From: Oricola sp.
GTDB taxonomy: Bacteria; Pseudomonadota; Alphaproteobacteria; Rhizobiales; Rhizobiaceae
Length of the DNA: 64,000 nt
Assembly: GCF_022763245.1 (NCBI RefSeq)
Contig: NZ_JALEGV010000041.1
Coordinates: 1 to 64,000, forward strand
Direction: 5' to 3'
Shown: positions 8,040 through 18,567 of the stretch, piece by piece
Numbering within the stretch: the first letter of the stretch is position 1
Layout of the letters: each line of letters opens with the position of its first letter
The notes under the pieces: generated by a model
Told to the model about the DNA's origin: nothing
What the model saw: the letters and a program-made list of their open reading frames with translations, nothing else
Database searches by the model: none
Position numbers and translations under genes: made by a program

Positions 8040-9560
8040 TCAGATCGCCCTTTCCCGCTCTTGCCAGAAGGGGGCGCGCAGCACGGTCTTCATCACCTTG
8101 CCGGCGGCGTTGCGGGGGAGCGCATCCTGCGCAATGACGCGTTTGGGCTTCTTGTATCCGGCGAGCCTCTCGCCGCAATGCGCGATCAGGTCGGCCTCCC
8201 GAAGGTCGGCGCCTTCGACATAGACGACGGCCGCGCAGACGGCTTCGCCGTAGACCGGATCGGGGATTCCGAAGACCGCGGCCTCGGCGACCTGCGGATG
8301 CGCCGTCAGCACGTTCTCGATCTCGCGCGGATAGATGTTCTCCGCGCCGGAGATGATCATGTCGGTCTTCCGATCGACCAGCAGGAAATAGCCGTCGCCG
8401 AGATTGCGCGCCATGTCGCCGGTGTGGATCCAGCCGTCGCGCACTGTCTCGCGCGTCGCCTCGTCGTTGCCGAGATAGCCGAGCATGCCGAGAGGCGCCT
8501 GTTTGGAAATCAGTTCGCCGACGGCGCCATCGGGCACGTCGGCGCCAGATCCGTCCACGATCCGCAGCGTCGCAGGCGCCATCGCCTTGCCGGTGCCCTG
8601 CGGATGGATGGCGTGATCGTCGGGCGTCAGTACCGCGGTCATGCCGGTCTCGGTCATCCCGTAGAACTGGTAGAGCCTCGCGCCGAACGCTGCGCGCACG
8701 CGGGCGAACAACTCCGGCGCGATCGGCGAGGAACCGTACCAGATTCTTTGCAGGCTGCTTGCGTCGTGCCGCTCGGTCGCGCCCGCCTCCAGGATCATGG
8801 CGAGCATCGTCGGCACCCACATGGTCACCGTGATCCTGTGACGTTCGACCAGCGACATCACGTGGTCCGGATCGAAGCCGCGCGGCAGGATGACCGCCGG
8901 CGCGCCGCGGCTGAGCGCGGGCATGAGAAGCGCGATCAGTCCGCCATTGTGAAACAGCGGAAGCGAGACGAGAAGCCGGTCGTCGCCGGTCAGTTCGCCG
9001 GCATTGGCGATCGCCTCGACATTGGCCAGGTAGGCGGCATGCGAGATGAGCGCCCCCTTGGGAAACCCGGTGGTGCCGCTGGTGTACATGATCATCGCCG
9101 GCGCATCCCGGCTGTCGTCTGCGACGCGCGCCGGCGGCACGGACCCCGCCAGGAGGGCTTCGGCGCTTTCGAGCGCGACGATGCGCGTATCGGTCCTGAA
9201 CCGGGCGGACGCCTGTTCGGCGCGCGCCTCATAATCCGGCGAGACCAGCAGCAGGCGCGGCGCGCTGTCATTGACGACATAGGCGACCTCGTCGGGGGAA
9301 TAGCGGAAATTCACCGGCACGAAGACCGCGCCGATCAGCGACACGGCAAAGACCACGACGGGGTATTCCAGGCTGTTCTCGTCCAGAAGCGCCACCCGGT
9401 CGCCCGGGCGCAAGCCGGATGCGCGCAACGCGGCGGCCATGATCCGGCTGGCGAGCAGAAGCTGCTCATAAGTGAGTTTCCGATCGCGGAAGATCACCGC
9501 CACACGGTCGGCGTGGCGGGCGACCCCGCCGGTCAGGATGTCATGCAGATGCGTCATCAT
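8040..9560 (-). CDS. AMP-dependent acyl-CoA synthetase/ligase
   Basis: 506 residues, normal length for the family. MIMYTSGTTGFPKGALISH is the ATP/AMP-binding loop, YGMTETG is the adenylate motif, HTGDM is present, and the C terminus carries the catalytic Lys in NAAGKVMKTV. It would activate a free carboxylic acid to its CoA thioester. Its place after a LIV-type importer and before thiolase genes suggests it acts on the imported acid; the substrate (fatty, aromatic or hydroxy acid) is not evident. It overlaps the SDR gene by 20 bases. Confidence 0.9.
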   Translation of the reverse strand: MMTHLHDILTGGVARHADRVAVIFRDRKLTYEQLLLASRIMAAALRASGLRPGDRVALLDENSLEYPVVVFAVSLIGAVFVPVNFRYSPDEVAYVVNDSAPRLLLVSPDYEARAEQASARFRTDTRIVALESAEALLAGSVPPARVADDSRDAPAMIMYTSGTTGFPKGALISHAAYLANVEAIANAGELTGDDRLLVSLPLFHNGGLIALLMPALSRGAPAVILPRGFDPDHVMSLVERHRITVTMWVPTMLAMILEAGATERHDASSLQRIWYGSSPIAPELFARVRAAFGARLYQFYGMTETGMTAVLTPDDHAIHPQGTGKAMAPATLRIVDGSGADVPDGAVGELISKQAPLGMLGYLGNDEATRETVRDGWIHTGDMARNLGDGYFLLVDRKTDMIISGAENIYPREIENVLTAHPQVAEAAVFGIPDPVYGEAVCAAVVYVEGADLREADLIAHCGERLAGYKKPKRVIAQDALPRNAAGKVMKTVLRAPFWQERERAI

Positions 9561-10367
9561 TCATCCCGGTGAGAAATGCCGAGCGCTTGGCGAGGCTGCG
9601 GCGCATGTAGCCGTCCGTCGCCATTTCCAGCGTGGAGGCCCCGTCGATCGGATGCGTCACGCCGTTGATCCGCTGGGCGGCCGGGCTGCACAGGAAGGCG
9701 ACCAGCGCCGCGATGTCCGCCGGGTCCACAAGTTCGCCGTCCGGCGTGCCCTCCAGCGCGGTCGAAATGAAGCGGCTGCCGCTTTCCGCCAGTTCGCGAT
9801 TGACCCTCGTGCCGACCATGCTCGGAGCGACGGCGTTCGCGGTGATCCCGTAAGGGGCCAGTTCCTTGGCCGCGGTCATGGTGAGGTTCATCATGCCAGC
9901 CTTGGCCGCGCCGTATTCGGCGCTTCCGACCGTGCCGCGCATGCCGGCGACGGAGGCGACGCTGACGATCCGGCCCGACCTGCGGGTGACCATGCGTCGC
10001 GCGGCCGCCCGGATCAGGTAGAACGACCCGGTCAGATGCACGCGCAGCGTCCGGTCCCAGACGTCGTCGTCCAGATCGACGAGAAGCGAGAACGGCCCCG
10101 GCACGCCGGCATTGTTGACGAGAACGCCAAGCGGGCCGAAGTCGCGTTCGATCTCGTCCACCATCGCATCGACGGCGCCACGGTCCGAAATGTCGGAGGT
10201 GAAAGCGCGCGCGCCATGGCCCAGATCGGTCAGCGCCGTCACGGTGCGTGCGGCCGCTGCCGGATCGATGTCGTTGACGGCGATGGCGAAGCCGGTCTTC
10301 GCCAGCGCCTCGCACACATGGCTGCCGATGCTGCCACCGGCCCCGGTCACCAGGGCGACTTTGTTCG

Positions 10368-10371
<4 letters not shown>
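9541..10371 (-). CDS. Short-chain dehydrogenase/reductase
   Basis: 276 residues. TGAGGSIG is the Rossmann TGxxxGxG cofactor site, LVNNAG the structural NNAG motif, and Ser...Tyr-x-x-x-Lys is seen as SVASVAG...YGAAK. The Asp in AVNDIDP after the second strand favours NAD(H). In this operon it most likely oxidises a 3-hydroxyacyl-CoA or an alcohol intermediate before thiolysis. It shares ATGA with the end of livF (10368-10371). Confidence 0.88.
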
Positions 10372-11076
<705 letters not shown>

Positions 11077-11084
<8 letters not shown>

Positions 11085-11838
11085 CGTCGTCGGTCCCCAG
11101 ATAGGCGTCGATGACCACTTGCGAATTCTGGATCTCGTGCGGCGTGCCTTCGGCCAGCCGTTCGCCGAAATTCAGCACCAGGACCTCGTCGGCGAGGCTC
11201 ATCACGAAATCCATGTGGTGATCGATCAGGAGGACGGTCGTCCCGCTCTCGCTGATCGCGCGGACCATGTCACCGAGCTCGCGGGTTTCGGTGTCGTCCA
11301 GTCCCGCCGCCGGTTCGTCCATCAGGATCAGCTTGCTTCCCGTCGCCATCGCGCGGGCGATCTCGACATAGCGCTGCTGGCCAAGCGGCAGTTCGCTGGC
11401 ATTGCGGTGGGCGATGTCCCCGATGCCGGCGAATTCGAGCCATTTCTCCGCCCGCTCGCGCAGCTTCTCTTCCTCGCGTCGCGTGTGTCTCAGACCGAGG
11501 CCGCAGGAGAGGAAGTCGCCGCGATGATAACGGTGGCCGCCCAGCATGGCGTTTTCCAGGATCGTCAGCGAGGTGAAGACCTGGGGCTGCTGGAAGGTGC
11601 GGGCGATGCCAGCCATGCCGATCCTGGAGGAGGGCAGGCCCGCGATCGCTTCGCCGTCCAGCCGGATGTCGCCCGCCGTCGGCCTCAGCGTGCCGGCGAT
11701 CAGGTTGAAGAGGGTGGTCTTGCCGGCTCCGTTCGGGCCGATCACGGCCTTGATCTGGCCCTGCGTGACCGAGAAATGCACATCCTTCAGGGCCGTCAGG
11801 CCGCCGAAGCGTTTTTCAAGCGACGACACTTTGAGCAT
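11077..11838 (-). CDS. livG: LIV-type ABC transporter ATP-binding protein LivG
   Basis: 253 residues from the ATG at 11838, which overlaps the livM stop as ATGA; the longer upstream frame is a shadow of livM. Walker A GPNGAGKT, a LivG-type QQPQVF Q-loop, LGQQRYVEIARA in the signature position and LILMDEPAAGLDD are present. It is the first cytoplasmic ATPase of the importer, adjacent to and translationally coupled with the permease gene. Confidence 0.92.
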
Positions 11839-12818
11839 CACGCGGCCCTCGCGATGCGGCGATGGCGGGCGAGATCGATCAGGCCGGGCAGCAGGCCGCG
11901 CGGGAAGACCAGCATCACGGCGATCAGCGTGACGCCCAGGATGATCTTCTTGTAGTCGGCGAAACCGAGCGCGTATTCGTTGAGGAGGGTGATCAGCGCC
12001 ACGCCGATCAGCGCGCCCCAGAGCCGGTCGAAACCGCCCAGCGCCAGCACCATGATGATCTCGATGGCGAACATGATCGACCCCGTGGCCGGCGTGACGA
12101 AGCCGACGAAATGGGCGTAGAGCGCGCCGCCGATCCCGGCGAAGACCGACGAGACGACATAGATCCCGGTCTTGTAGCCGGCAGTGTGAATGCCGAGCGA
12201 ACTGACGATGGGTTCGCCCTCTCGGATCGCGCGCAGGGCCCGTCCGATCCGCGACGAGGCGAGGTTCAGGGCGAAGAGCAGCATCAGCGCGGTGATCGGC
12301 CAGTAGACATAGTAGAACTGCACGTCGCTGGAGGCCTCGTATCCGAAGAGGCCCATGGGCGGGATGCCGAGCATCCCCTGCATGCCGCCGGTCATGCCGC
12401 GCCATTCCTCGATGACGAGCTCGACGATGATGGCGAAACTCAGCGTCGCGATCGCCAGGTAGTGGGAGCGCAGGCGCAGCACGACCGCGCCGATTCCCGC
12501 CGCGATCACCGCCACGAGGATCTGGGCGAGAAGCGTGGACAGAACCGGGCTCAAGCCGGCCCGGGCGGAGAGGATCGCGGAACCGTAGGCCCCGATGGCG
12601 AAGAAGGCGCCATGCGAGATCGCGAGCTGGCCGGCAAGCCCGCTCAGAAGCGAAAGGCCGAGCGCCGGCAGGGCGAGAATGGCGATGAAGATCATCATGT
12701 TGAGGTAGTAACCGGTGCCGAAAACCACCGGCACGAGCAGCATGGCGATCAGGAACAGGCCGACCTGAGCCGTGTTCCTGCGGACGGGGTTCTTGTTCAA
12801 CGTGGCGACGACAGACAT
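11838..12818 (-). CDS. livM: LIV-type ABC transporter permease LivM
   Basis: 326 residues from the ATG at 12818, chosen because AGGAG lies about 8 bases before it; an ATG 33 bases upstream has no such site. Multiple hydrophobic helices and the LGLSLLSGLAGQLAISHGAF region are typical of LivM. It pairs with LivH to form the membrane channel. Confidence 0.9.
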   Translation of the reverse strand: MSVVATLNKNPVRRNTAQVGLFLIAMLLVPVVFGTGYYLNMMIFIAILALPALGLSLLSGLAGQLAISHGAFFAIGAYGSAILSARAGLSPVLSTLLAQILVAVIAAGIGAVVLRLRSHYLAIATLSFAIIVELVIEEWRGMTGGMQGMLGIPPMGLFGYEASSDVQFYYVYWPITALMLLFALNLASSRIGRALRAIREGEPIVSSLGIHTAGYKTGIYVVSSVFAGIGGALYAHFVGFVTPATGSIMFAIEIIMVLALGGFDRLWGALIGVALITLLNEYALGFADYKKIILGVTLIAVMLVFPRGLLPGLIDLARHRRIARAA

Positions 12819-12847
12819 GGGGCGGGCTCCTTTCACGCAGCGGGCGG

Positions 12848-13762
12848 TCACGTGCGAGTCAGGTCATCATGATGAAGACCCGTCTCGTGACGTCCGCCGA
12901 CAAGGCCGCGCGGCAGAAGGAGAAGCACAAGGATGATGATCGTGAAGGTGGGCAGTTCCTTGTAGGCGCCGGAGGCGAACGTCACGGTGGTGGTCTCCAC
13001 CAGCGCGATCAGCAGCGCGCCGAGCAACGCGCCGGGGATGCTGCCCATGCCGCCGAGCATCGCGGCGGTGAACCCCTTGATCGCCAGCAGCATGCCGCCA
13101 TTGGCGTCAATCGTGGTCAGCGGGGTGGTCACGATTCCGCCCGCCGCACCAAGCAGGCCGGACAGCACGAAGGACAGGAGAATGGTGGTGCGCACGGGAA
13201 TGCCCACCATGGTCGCCGCGGCCTTGTCGAGCGCGCATGCGCGCATCGCCTTGCCGGTGATGGTGGATCGCATGAACCAGATCAGCCCGGCGATGCAGAT
13301 CGCGCTGACGCCGATGATCCAGAGCGCCTGCGGCGTGATCGTCGCGTCGAGGATGCGGATCGGGTCGTCCCCGGAAAAGGGCGGGAAGCGATGCGTGTCG
13401 CTGTCCCAGATCCGGGCGGCGGCGCCCTGGGTGGCGATGGACGCGCCGATCGTGATGATGAGCACGCCGATCAGCGAGATCCGCGCCGCAAACGCGCTGG
13501 TGATCGCCATGAGCAGCGCCGCGTAGAGCACGACGACGACGAGAGCGGCGGCGACAGCCGCCGGCAGCGGCCAGCCCAGCGTGCCGTAAAGGCTCGCCAC
13601 GGTCATCCCGCTCAGCATGACGAATTCGCCCTGCGCGAAGTTGATAACCCCCGTTGCATTGTAGATCAGCGACACGCCGACGGCGACGAGCGCATACATG
13701 CTGCCCACCGTCAGCGTGGTCATGACGATCTGGATCAGATCAACGAGGATCATCGAAGACAT
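12848..13762 (-). CDS. livH: LIV-type ABC transporter permease LivH
   Basis: 304 residues, strongly hydrophobic throughout. SLIYNATGVINFAQGEFVML near residues 33-52 is the conserved N-terminal LivH segment, and the C-terminal half contains the GAAGGI and LGGMGSIPGALLGALLIA loops that contact the ATPase. It lies 15 bases after the substrate-binding protein gene in the same operon. Confidence 0.92.
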   Translation of the reverse strand: MSSMILVDLIQIVMTTLTVGSMYALVAVGVSLIYNATGVINFAQGEFVMLSGMTVASLYGTLGWPLPAAVAAALVVVVLYAALLMAITSAFAARISLIGVLIITIGASIATQGAAARIWDSDTHRFPPFSGDDPIRILDATITPQALWIIGVSAICIAGLIWFMRSTITGKAMRACALDKAAATMVGIPVRTTILLSFVLSGLLGAAGGIVTTPLTTIDANGGMLLAIKGFTAAMLGGMGSIPGALLGALLIALVETTTVTFASGAYKELPTFTIIILVLLLLPRGLVGGRHETGLHHDDLTRT

Positions 13763-13777
13763 GCTTGGACCCTTCGC

Positions 13778-14932
13778 CTAGCGGGTGACTTGCCAGTTGC
13801 CGCCCGACACCGTGTAGACGACGACAGAATCGGTCCCCAGCCCGGCGTGGTCGTCATCGGCGTAGCTGTAGATGCCGCCGAGCCCGACATAACCGTCGGT
13901 CGCCTCGATCGCGCTGCAGACCGCGTCGGCGTCCGTACCGTCCGCCGCGTCGATGGCGGCGGTCAGCACCTTGAAGGCGTCATAGGCGCCGGCGCCGAAC
14001 TGGTTCGGCGCGTCACCGAACTTGGCCTCATAGGCCGTGCGGTATTGCTGGATGACCGGTTTCTGCGGGTCGTCGTCGGAGAGGCTGTCTCCTGCCTCGA
14101 ACTTGGCGCCGGCCGCGAACATGCCTTCGCCGTTCTCGCCGGTCCCCTTCAGCACCGCCGGCGAAAGAGCCGCATGGCTGTGGATGAGCGGGATCTCCAT
14201 GCCGACCTGGCGATAGGTGTTGGTGACGATGACCGGCGCGCGTGACGAGGACCAGTTGATCAGCGCCTGCGCGTCGCTGCGCTTGACCTTGTTGAGAAGC
14301 GGCGCAAGGTCGGTTTCCTCCATCGAGAACTGCTCGTCGAAGACGATCTCGATCCCGGCAGCCTCGGCCTGGCCGACGAGTTCCCGGTGGCCGCCGTCGC
14401 CGAAACCGTCCTGGCTCGAAATGACCGCGACCTTCGTCCAGCCCTGCGCCTTGGCATATTCGTAGAGGCGGGCCACCACGATGGCGTCGTCGACAGGCAG
14501 CTTGAACATGCAGTCGGACTGCGGATCGACGGAGGCGCGGGTGGCGGACAGCATCAGCGTCGGCACACCGGCCCGCTCCAGGGCCTGCTTGACGGCCACG
14601 GCCTCCCAGCTCGCGATCGGTCCGAGGACGGCATCGACGCGGTCGCTCTTCACCAGCCGGTTGACGACGCGCACGGCCACGTCCGGCTTGCCCTCGGTGT
14701 CGTAATAGACCATCTCGACCGGCCGGCCGTCGATACCGCCGGCGGCGTTGACGTCTTCGACCAGCATGTCGAGCGTGCGCTTGCTGGCCTCGCCGGCGAA
14801 CGCGCCGGGTCCGCTGAGGATCAGCGGCGCGCCCAGCTTGATCGGGTCGCCGTCCTGCGCGAGAGCGCTCCCGGCGATCAGCGCCGCCGTGCTCGTCGCG
14901 GCAAGCGCGGCTACTATCCTTGCAGATTTCAT
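13778..14932 (-). CDS. Periplasmic substrate-binding protein of the LIV-type transporter
   Basis: 384 residues. A Sec signal peptide (basic start, hydrophobic AALAATSTAALIAGSALA, cleavage near AQD at about 26) is followed by the two-lobed binding fold of the LivJ/LivK class: PIKLGAPLILSGPGAFAGEA, GGIDGRPVEMVYYD and VDAVLGPIASWEAVAV. No lipobox Cys is present, so it should be soluble in the periplasm. Homologues bind amino acids, amides, aromatic acids and other carboxylates. The CoA-ligase and thiolase genes downstream point to a carboxylic acid. Confidence 0.9.
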   Translation of the reverse strand: MKSARIVAALAATSTAALIAGSALAQDGDPIKLGAPLILSGPGAFAGEASKRTLDMLVEDVNAAGGIDGRPVEMVYYDTEGKPDVAVRVVNRLVKSDRVDAVLGPIASWEAVAVKQALERAGVPTLMLSATRASVDPQSDCMFKLPVDDAIVVARLYEYAKAQGWTKVAVISSQDGFGDGGHRELVGQAEAAGIEIVFDEQFSMEETDLAPLLNKVKRSDAQALINWSSSRAPVIVTNTYRQVGMEIPLIHSHAALSPAVLKGTGENGEGMFAAGAKFEAGDSLSDDDPQKPVIQQYRTAYEAKFGDAPNQFGAGAYDAFKVLTAAIDAADGTDADAVCSAIEATDGYVGLGGIYSYADDDHAGLGTDSVVVYTVSGGNWQVTR

Positions 14933-14973
14933 GTCACTTCTCCTCCCTGTTGTGAAAACCCCGCTGCCGGGGC

Positions 14974-15597
14974 CTAGGAACCGGTCAGGCCCCCGATGGC
15001 GAACGCGGCGGTCTGGTCGGCGATGTCCTCAAGCGACATGCGGCCGTCCTGCCGGTACCAGTTGAAGACGTAATTGATCATGCTGAGCGTGTTGAACGCG
15101 CACACGGCGGGATCGCGCCCGGTGATGCCGTTCGCCGCGATGATCTCGGCCATGCGATCGCGATAGAGACCGAAGATCGTGCGCTCGTTCAGCCGAAGCT
15201 CTTCGGCGTGGCTTTCGCTGAGATGCCGCTTGTCCTCGCTGATCAGCTTGAACTCGCGATAATGCGAGCGGCCGAGGAGAATGTGCGCGCGGATCGTTCC
15301 GCGAAGTCCCTCGGCCGGGTCGCCCGACGCGGACATCGCCCCGGTGATGACGGCCAGAAGCTGGTCGTTGAACCCCTTGATCAGGGCGAACAGCATCTCT
15401 TCCTTGTTGGCGAAATGGTAATACATCGCCGCCTGCGTCACGCCGACCGCGTTGGCGATGTCGCGCATCGACGCCGAGGCATAGCCCTTCTCGTAGATCA
15501 GCTCGCAAGCGGTTTCGAGCATCAGGTCACGCCGGTTCGCACCGCGTTCATTCTGATCGTCATCCTCGGAAATCCGGCTCTTCAACGCAGCAGCCAC
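14974..15597 (-). CDS. TetR-family transcriptional regulator
   Basis: 207 residues. The helix-turn-helix region ASMRDIANAVGVTQAAMYYHFANKEEML (about 42-69) is a textbook TetR DNA-binding domain; the C-terminal ligand domain is divergent. It is the first gene of the transport/CoA operon, 41 bases before the binding-protein gene, and has a long palindrome 18 bases upstream of its start. Repression of its own operon, relieved by the acid or its CoA ester, is likely by analogy with other TetR proteins next to acyl-CoA genes. Confidence 0.9.
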   Translation of the reverse strand: MAAALKSRISEDDDQNERGANRRDLMLETACELIYEKGYASASMRDIANAVGVTQAAMYYHFANKEEMLFALIKGFNDQLLAVITGAMSASGDPAEGLRGTIRAHILLGRSHYREFKLISEDKRHLSESHAEELRLNERTIFGLYRDRMAEIIAANGITGRDPAVCAFNTLSMINYVFNWYRQDGRMSLEDIADQTAAFAIGGLTGS

Positions 15598-15614
15598 CCT
15601 AGCCTCCCCAGCGT

Positions 15615-15655
15615 GCTTAACGGTCGTTCAGTAATCTACTAAACGCGCGTTAAGC
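15615..15655. promoter_or_regulatory. Palindromic operator of the TetR gene/operon
   Basis: GCTTAACG (15615-15622) and CGTTAAGC (15648-15655) are perfect complements. The inner bases extend the symmetry to 19-base arms with only three mismatches around a 3-base centre, 41 bp in all. It lies just upstream of the TetR start at 15597, where a self-acting repressor would bind. The rest of the 15598-15880 gap shows no gene. Confidence 0.7.
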
Positions 15656-15880
15656 TGGAGTCAAGCGGACAATCCGACAGGACGTCATCGAGACGCGACG
15701 TGACGATTCAAGGGCGTGCTTCCCGGTCCGGAAAGAACGACCGATCAGGGGAATGAAAGTCGGAGGCAAGAGGCGGAATTGACCGCACCGCGTGATGCCA
15801 CGCAGTCATTCGCACCGATCAGGTGCTTGAACTCTGTGAATCGCCCGTGATCGTCGGGCACCGTACCGCCCTGCCGGCGC

Positions 15881-17242
15881 TCACAGGCTGTGACGCCATC
15901 TCCGCGCATACGCGTCCAAGCCGGGTCGGCCTCTGCTGGATGTGCCGCCTCGGTCCGGGCCGGAACCTCCGCCGGTCGTCAGCAAAGCGGCGCCGATGCT
16001 GGTGCCGGTTCCCGCGACCGCGCTCACCGGCAGGCCCGTCGCAACCGCCAGCATGTCGAGATAGATCGCATTGTCGGCAAAAGGCCCCTCGACCAGCACC
16101 TCGCCTTGCGCGCCGGTCATCTCGAGCCCGGTCGCCGTCATCAGCGCCAGATAGAAGGAGACCGCGACGAATCGCTGGCCGTCGGTCAGCGAGGCTTCCT
16201 CGACCGTCCAGCGATGCGCCCGCCCCGGGAACGGGCCGGAGCGCGTCTCCACCGACGGCAGAAGCATCACGCCCCGCTGCAGCACGGCCGCGACATCCGC
16301 CTCGTCAGGCCCATGCGCAAAGCCGGCGGTCATGCGGTCGAATTCGCGGCCGCCCATGAAGCGGGCCGAAGGAACCGGATCGCCCAGCGCGTTGACGTTG
16401 ATCAGCGTGTCACGGGCCGGATCAAGTTCGACTTCCCGGCCGCCGATCGCCATCGCGATCACCCATGTGCCCGTCGAGACGACCGCGAAGGGCGCCGCGC
16501 GCGACACCAAATGCGCATAGAGCGATGCGTTGGAATCGTGGATGCCGCAATAGACGGGCGTGTCGGCGCCAAGGCCCGCTGCTGCCGCGACATCGGGCTT
16601 CACAGGACCGAGACTGTCGGCAGCGCGCGCCAGCGGCGCCATCAGTCCGCCCCAGCCGGCCTTGTCCACGAGCGACGAAAACCGATTCTCGCGCGGGCAC
16701 CAGAGATCGGTATGGCAGCCGAGCGAAGTGACCTCGTTGACTGCCCTGCCCGTCAGCCGGAAGGCCCAATACTGCGGATAGGTGACGACAGTCTTCGTCT
16801 TGCGGCGGATTTCAGGAAAGGTCTCGAACTGCCAGTAGAGCTGCGCGCCGAGATTGAGGCCCATCGGCAAACGCGGCGACCCCGTTTCGGCGAAATCCGG
16901 ACGGACCGCGTCGTATTGCTCCGAAAGCGCGTCCGGCCCGTCATGCTCGTAGTCCAGAACCGGGGCTGCGAGATCTCCCTCGCCGTCCAGCAGCGCGGCG
17001 GACGCGCCGTGGGTCGTCACCGTGATGGCGTCGATTGCATGGGTGCGCCGCAAATCCGCCAGCCCCGAAACGATGAAGTCCCAGAGGCCGTCGGTGTCGT
17101 AATGCGGATAAGGCGGTCCGGCGAGCACCGTGTTCGGACGCTTGCGGACGTCGATCTCCTTCAGGTCCTCAAGATCGACGATCGCCAGCTTGGCGTTGGT
17201 CTTGCCGATGTCGATGACGGCGACGTGCCGCGGCTCTGTCAT
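15881..17242 (-). CDS. rhaK: FGGY-family carbohydrate kinase, L-rhamnulokinase
   Basis: 453 residues. The N terminus IDIGKTNAKLAIVD is the first ATPase phosphate loop of the FGGY kinases, CGIHDSNASLYAHL the central loop, and VSTGTW the second phosphate loop. Position as the last gene of the rhaRSTPQUK set identifies it as the kinase that converts L-rhamnulose to L-rhamnulose 1-phosphate. In Rhizobium leguminosarum the orthologous kinase is also needed for activity of the rhamnose ABC transporter, which would explain linkage to it. It begins 3 bases after rhaU. Confidence 0.88.
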   Translation of the reverse strand: MTEPRHVAVIDIGKTNAKLAIVDLEDLKEIDVRKRPNTVLAGPPYPHYDTDGLWDFIVSGLADLRRTHAIDAITVTTHGASAALLDGEGDLAAPVLDYEHDGPDALSEQYDAVRPDFAETGSPRLPMGLNLGAQLYWQFETFPEIRRKTKTVVTYPQYWAFRLTGRAVNEVTSLGCHTDLWCPRENRFSSLVDKAGWGGLMAPLARAADSLGPVKPDVAAAAGLGADTPVYCGIHDSNASLYAHLVSRAAPFAVVSTGTWVIAMAIGGREVELDPARDTLINVNALGDPVPSARFMGGREFDRMTAGFAHGPDEADVAAVLQRGVMLLPSVETRSGPFPGRAHRWTVEEASLTDGQRFVAVSFYLALMTATGLEMTGAQGEVLVEGPFADNAIYLDMLAVATGLPVSAVAGTGTSIGAALLTTGGGSGPDRGGTSSRGRPGLDAYARRWRHSL

Positions 17243-17245
17243 GCG

Positions 17246-17569
17246 TCAGTCCATGTGGAAGACGAGCCGCAGATCCTCGGCCAGCGGCTCGTTCTTCTCG
17301 TTCGTCGCCATGATGTCGGCCATATGCGCCCACCACCGCTGCATGACCGGATGGTTCGGGAGGTCGGCCATCGTGTGGTCCTTGCGGCGCCACAGCACGC
17401 CGAACAGCGTGTTGGTGTCCTCGTCGAGAAAGATCGAGTAGTCGCTGACGCCGGCCTCGCGCAGCAATTCGGCGAGTTCCGGCCAGATCGCGTCATGACG
17501 GCGCTTGTATTCCGCCGCCATGCCCGGATTGAGCGTCATCTTGAAGCCGTGTTTCTCCAATGCGCTCAT
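17246..17569 (-). CDS. rhaU: L-rhamnose mutarotase
   Basis: 107 residues from the ATG at 17569, which overlaps the rhaQ stop as ATGA; the longer upstream frame is a shadow. [12 protein letters not shown] (21-32) with its His, the central SDYSIFLDE strand and the Trp pair near 79-80 (MQRWW) match the YiiL/RhaU family of dimeric ferredoxin-like mutarotases, which interconvert alpha and beta L-rhamnose. The family's usual length is about 105 residues. Confidence 0.93.
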   Translation of the reverse strand: MSALEKHGFKMTLNPGMAAEYKRRHDAIWPELAELLREAGVSDYSIFLDEDTNTLFGVLWRRKDHTMADLPNHPVMQRWWAHMADIMATNEKNEPLAEDLRLVFHMD

Positions 17570-18567
17570 GCCCGTCGCTCCCTGATCATCCGAAACACGA
17601 TCGGCAGCGCGATGACGAAGATCAGCAGCGCGCCGATGAAGATCGACATGACGATGCCGGGCACGTTGAGCAGGCCGAGACCGAAGGTGACCAGCCCCAT
17701 GATGAAGGCGGCGATCACGACGCCGGGGATGCTGCCGGAGCCGCCGAGGATCGAGACGCCGCCGAGCACCACCATGGTCACGACCTCCAGTTCCCAGCCG
17801 AGCGCGATGGATGGACGGGTCGATGCCAGCCGCGAGGTCAGCAGAACCGCCGCGATGCCCGACATCAGCCCGGTCAGGCAAAACAGGATGAACTTCACCC
17901 GCTCGACACGGACGCCCGAGAACCGCGCCGCCATCGGATTGTTGCCGATCACGAAGACATGCCGCCCGAAATTCGTCCGGTGCAGCAGCACGTAGAACAG
18001 GACGGCGCAGACGAGAAACAGGACGAATTCGAAGGAAACGACCCACCAGACATAGCCCTGGCCGAAGAAGCCGAATGCGGGCGGATAGCCCTTGAAGGCC
18101 TGGTCGCCGAGCACGATGAAGGAGATGCCGCGAAAGAAGCTCATCGTGCCGATGGTCACGACGATCGACGGCAGGCCGAGGCGCGTCACGAGGAAGCCGT
18201 TGAACATGCCGCAGAACAGGCCCGTCAGGATGCCGATCACGACCAGCCCCGGCGTGCCGACGCCGAATTGCAGCGCCAGCCCCATCATGGTCGAGGCGAG
18301 CGCGATGATCGCCGCTACCGACAGGTCGATCTCTCCGGAAATGATCAGGAGCGCCATCGCCAGCGCGATGATCGCCTTCTCGGTGAAGTTGAACGTCGCG
18401 TCGGACAGGGACCAGGGCGACAGGAAATAGGGCGAGAGGAACGAGTTCGCGACGAACAGGCCCACCGCGACGACCAGGAGCAGGGCCGGCCAGGACAGGA
18501 TGGCGGCGCGCAGCGGACTGTCGAGCCTGTCGGGGATGTGGCGGGCTTCGGGAGTAACGTCGGTCAT
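17566..18567 (-). CDS. rhaQ: Rhamnose ABC transporter permease RhaQ
   Basis: 333 residues with about nine or ten hydrophobic segments. [20 protein letters not shown] and [20 protein letters not shown] are diagnostic of RbsC/XylH-type sugar permeases (CUT2 family). With RhaP it builds the membrane part of the rhamnose importer. Overlaps on both sides (4 bases with rhaP and with rhaU) indicate translational coupling. Confidence 0.93.
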   Translation of the reverse strand: MTDVTPEARHIPDRLDSPLRAAILSWPALLLVVAVGLFVANSFLSPYFLSPWSLSDATFNFTEKAIIALAMALLIISGEIDLSVAAIIALASTMMGLALQFGVGTPGLVVIGILTGLFCGMFNGFLVTRLGLPSIVVTIGTMSFFRGISFIVLGDQAFKGYPPAFGFFGQGYVWWVVSFEFVLFLVCAVLFYVLLHRTNFGRHVFVIGNNPMAARFSGVRVERVKFILFCLTGLMSGIAAVLLTSRLASTRPSIALGWELEVVTMVVLGGVSILGGSGSIPGVVIAAFIMGLVTFGLGLLNVPGIVMSIFIGALLIFVIALPIVFRMIRERRA

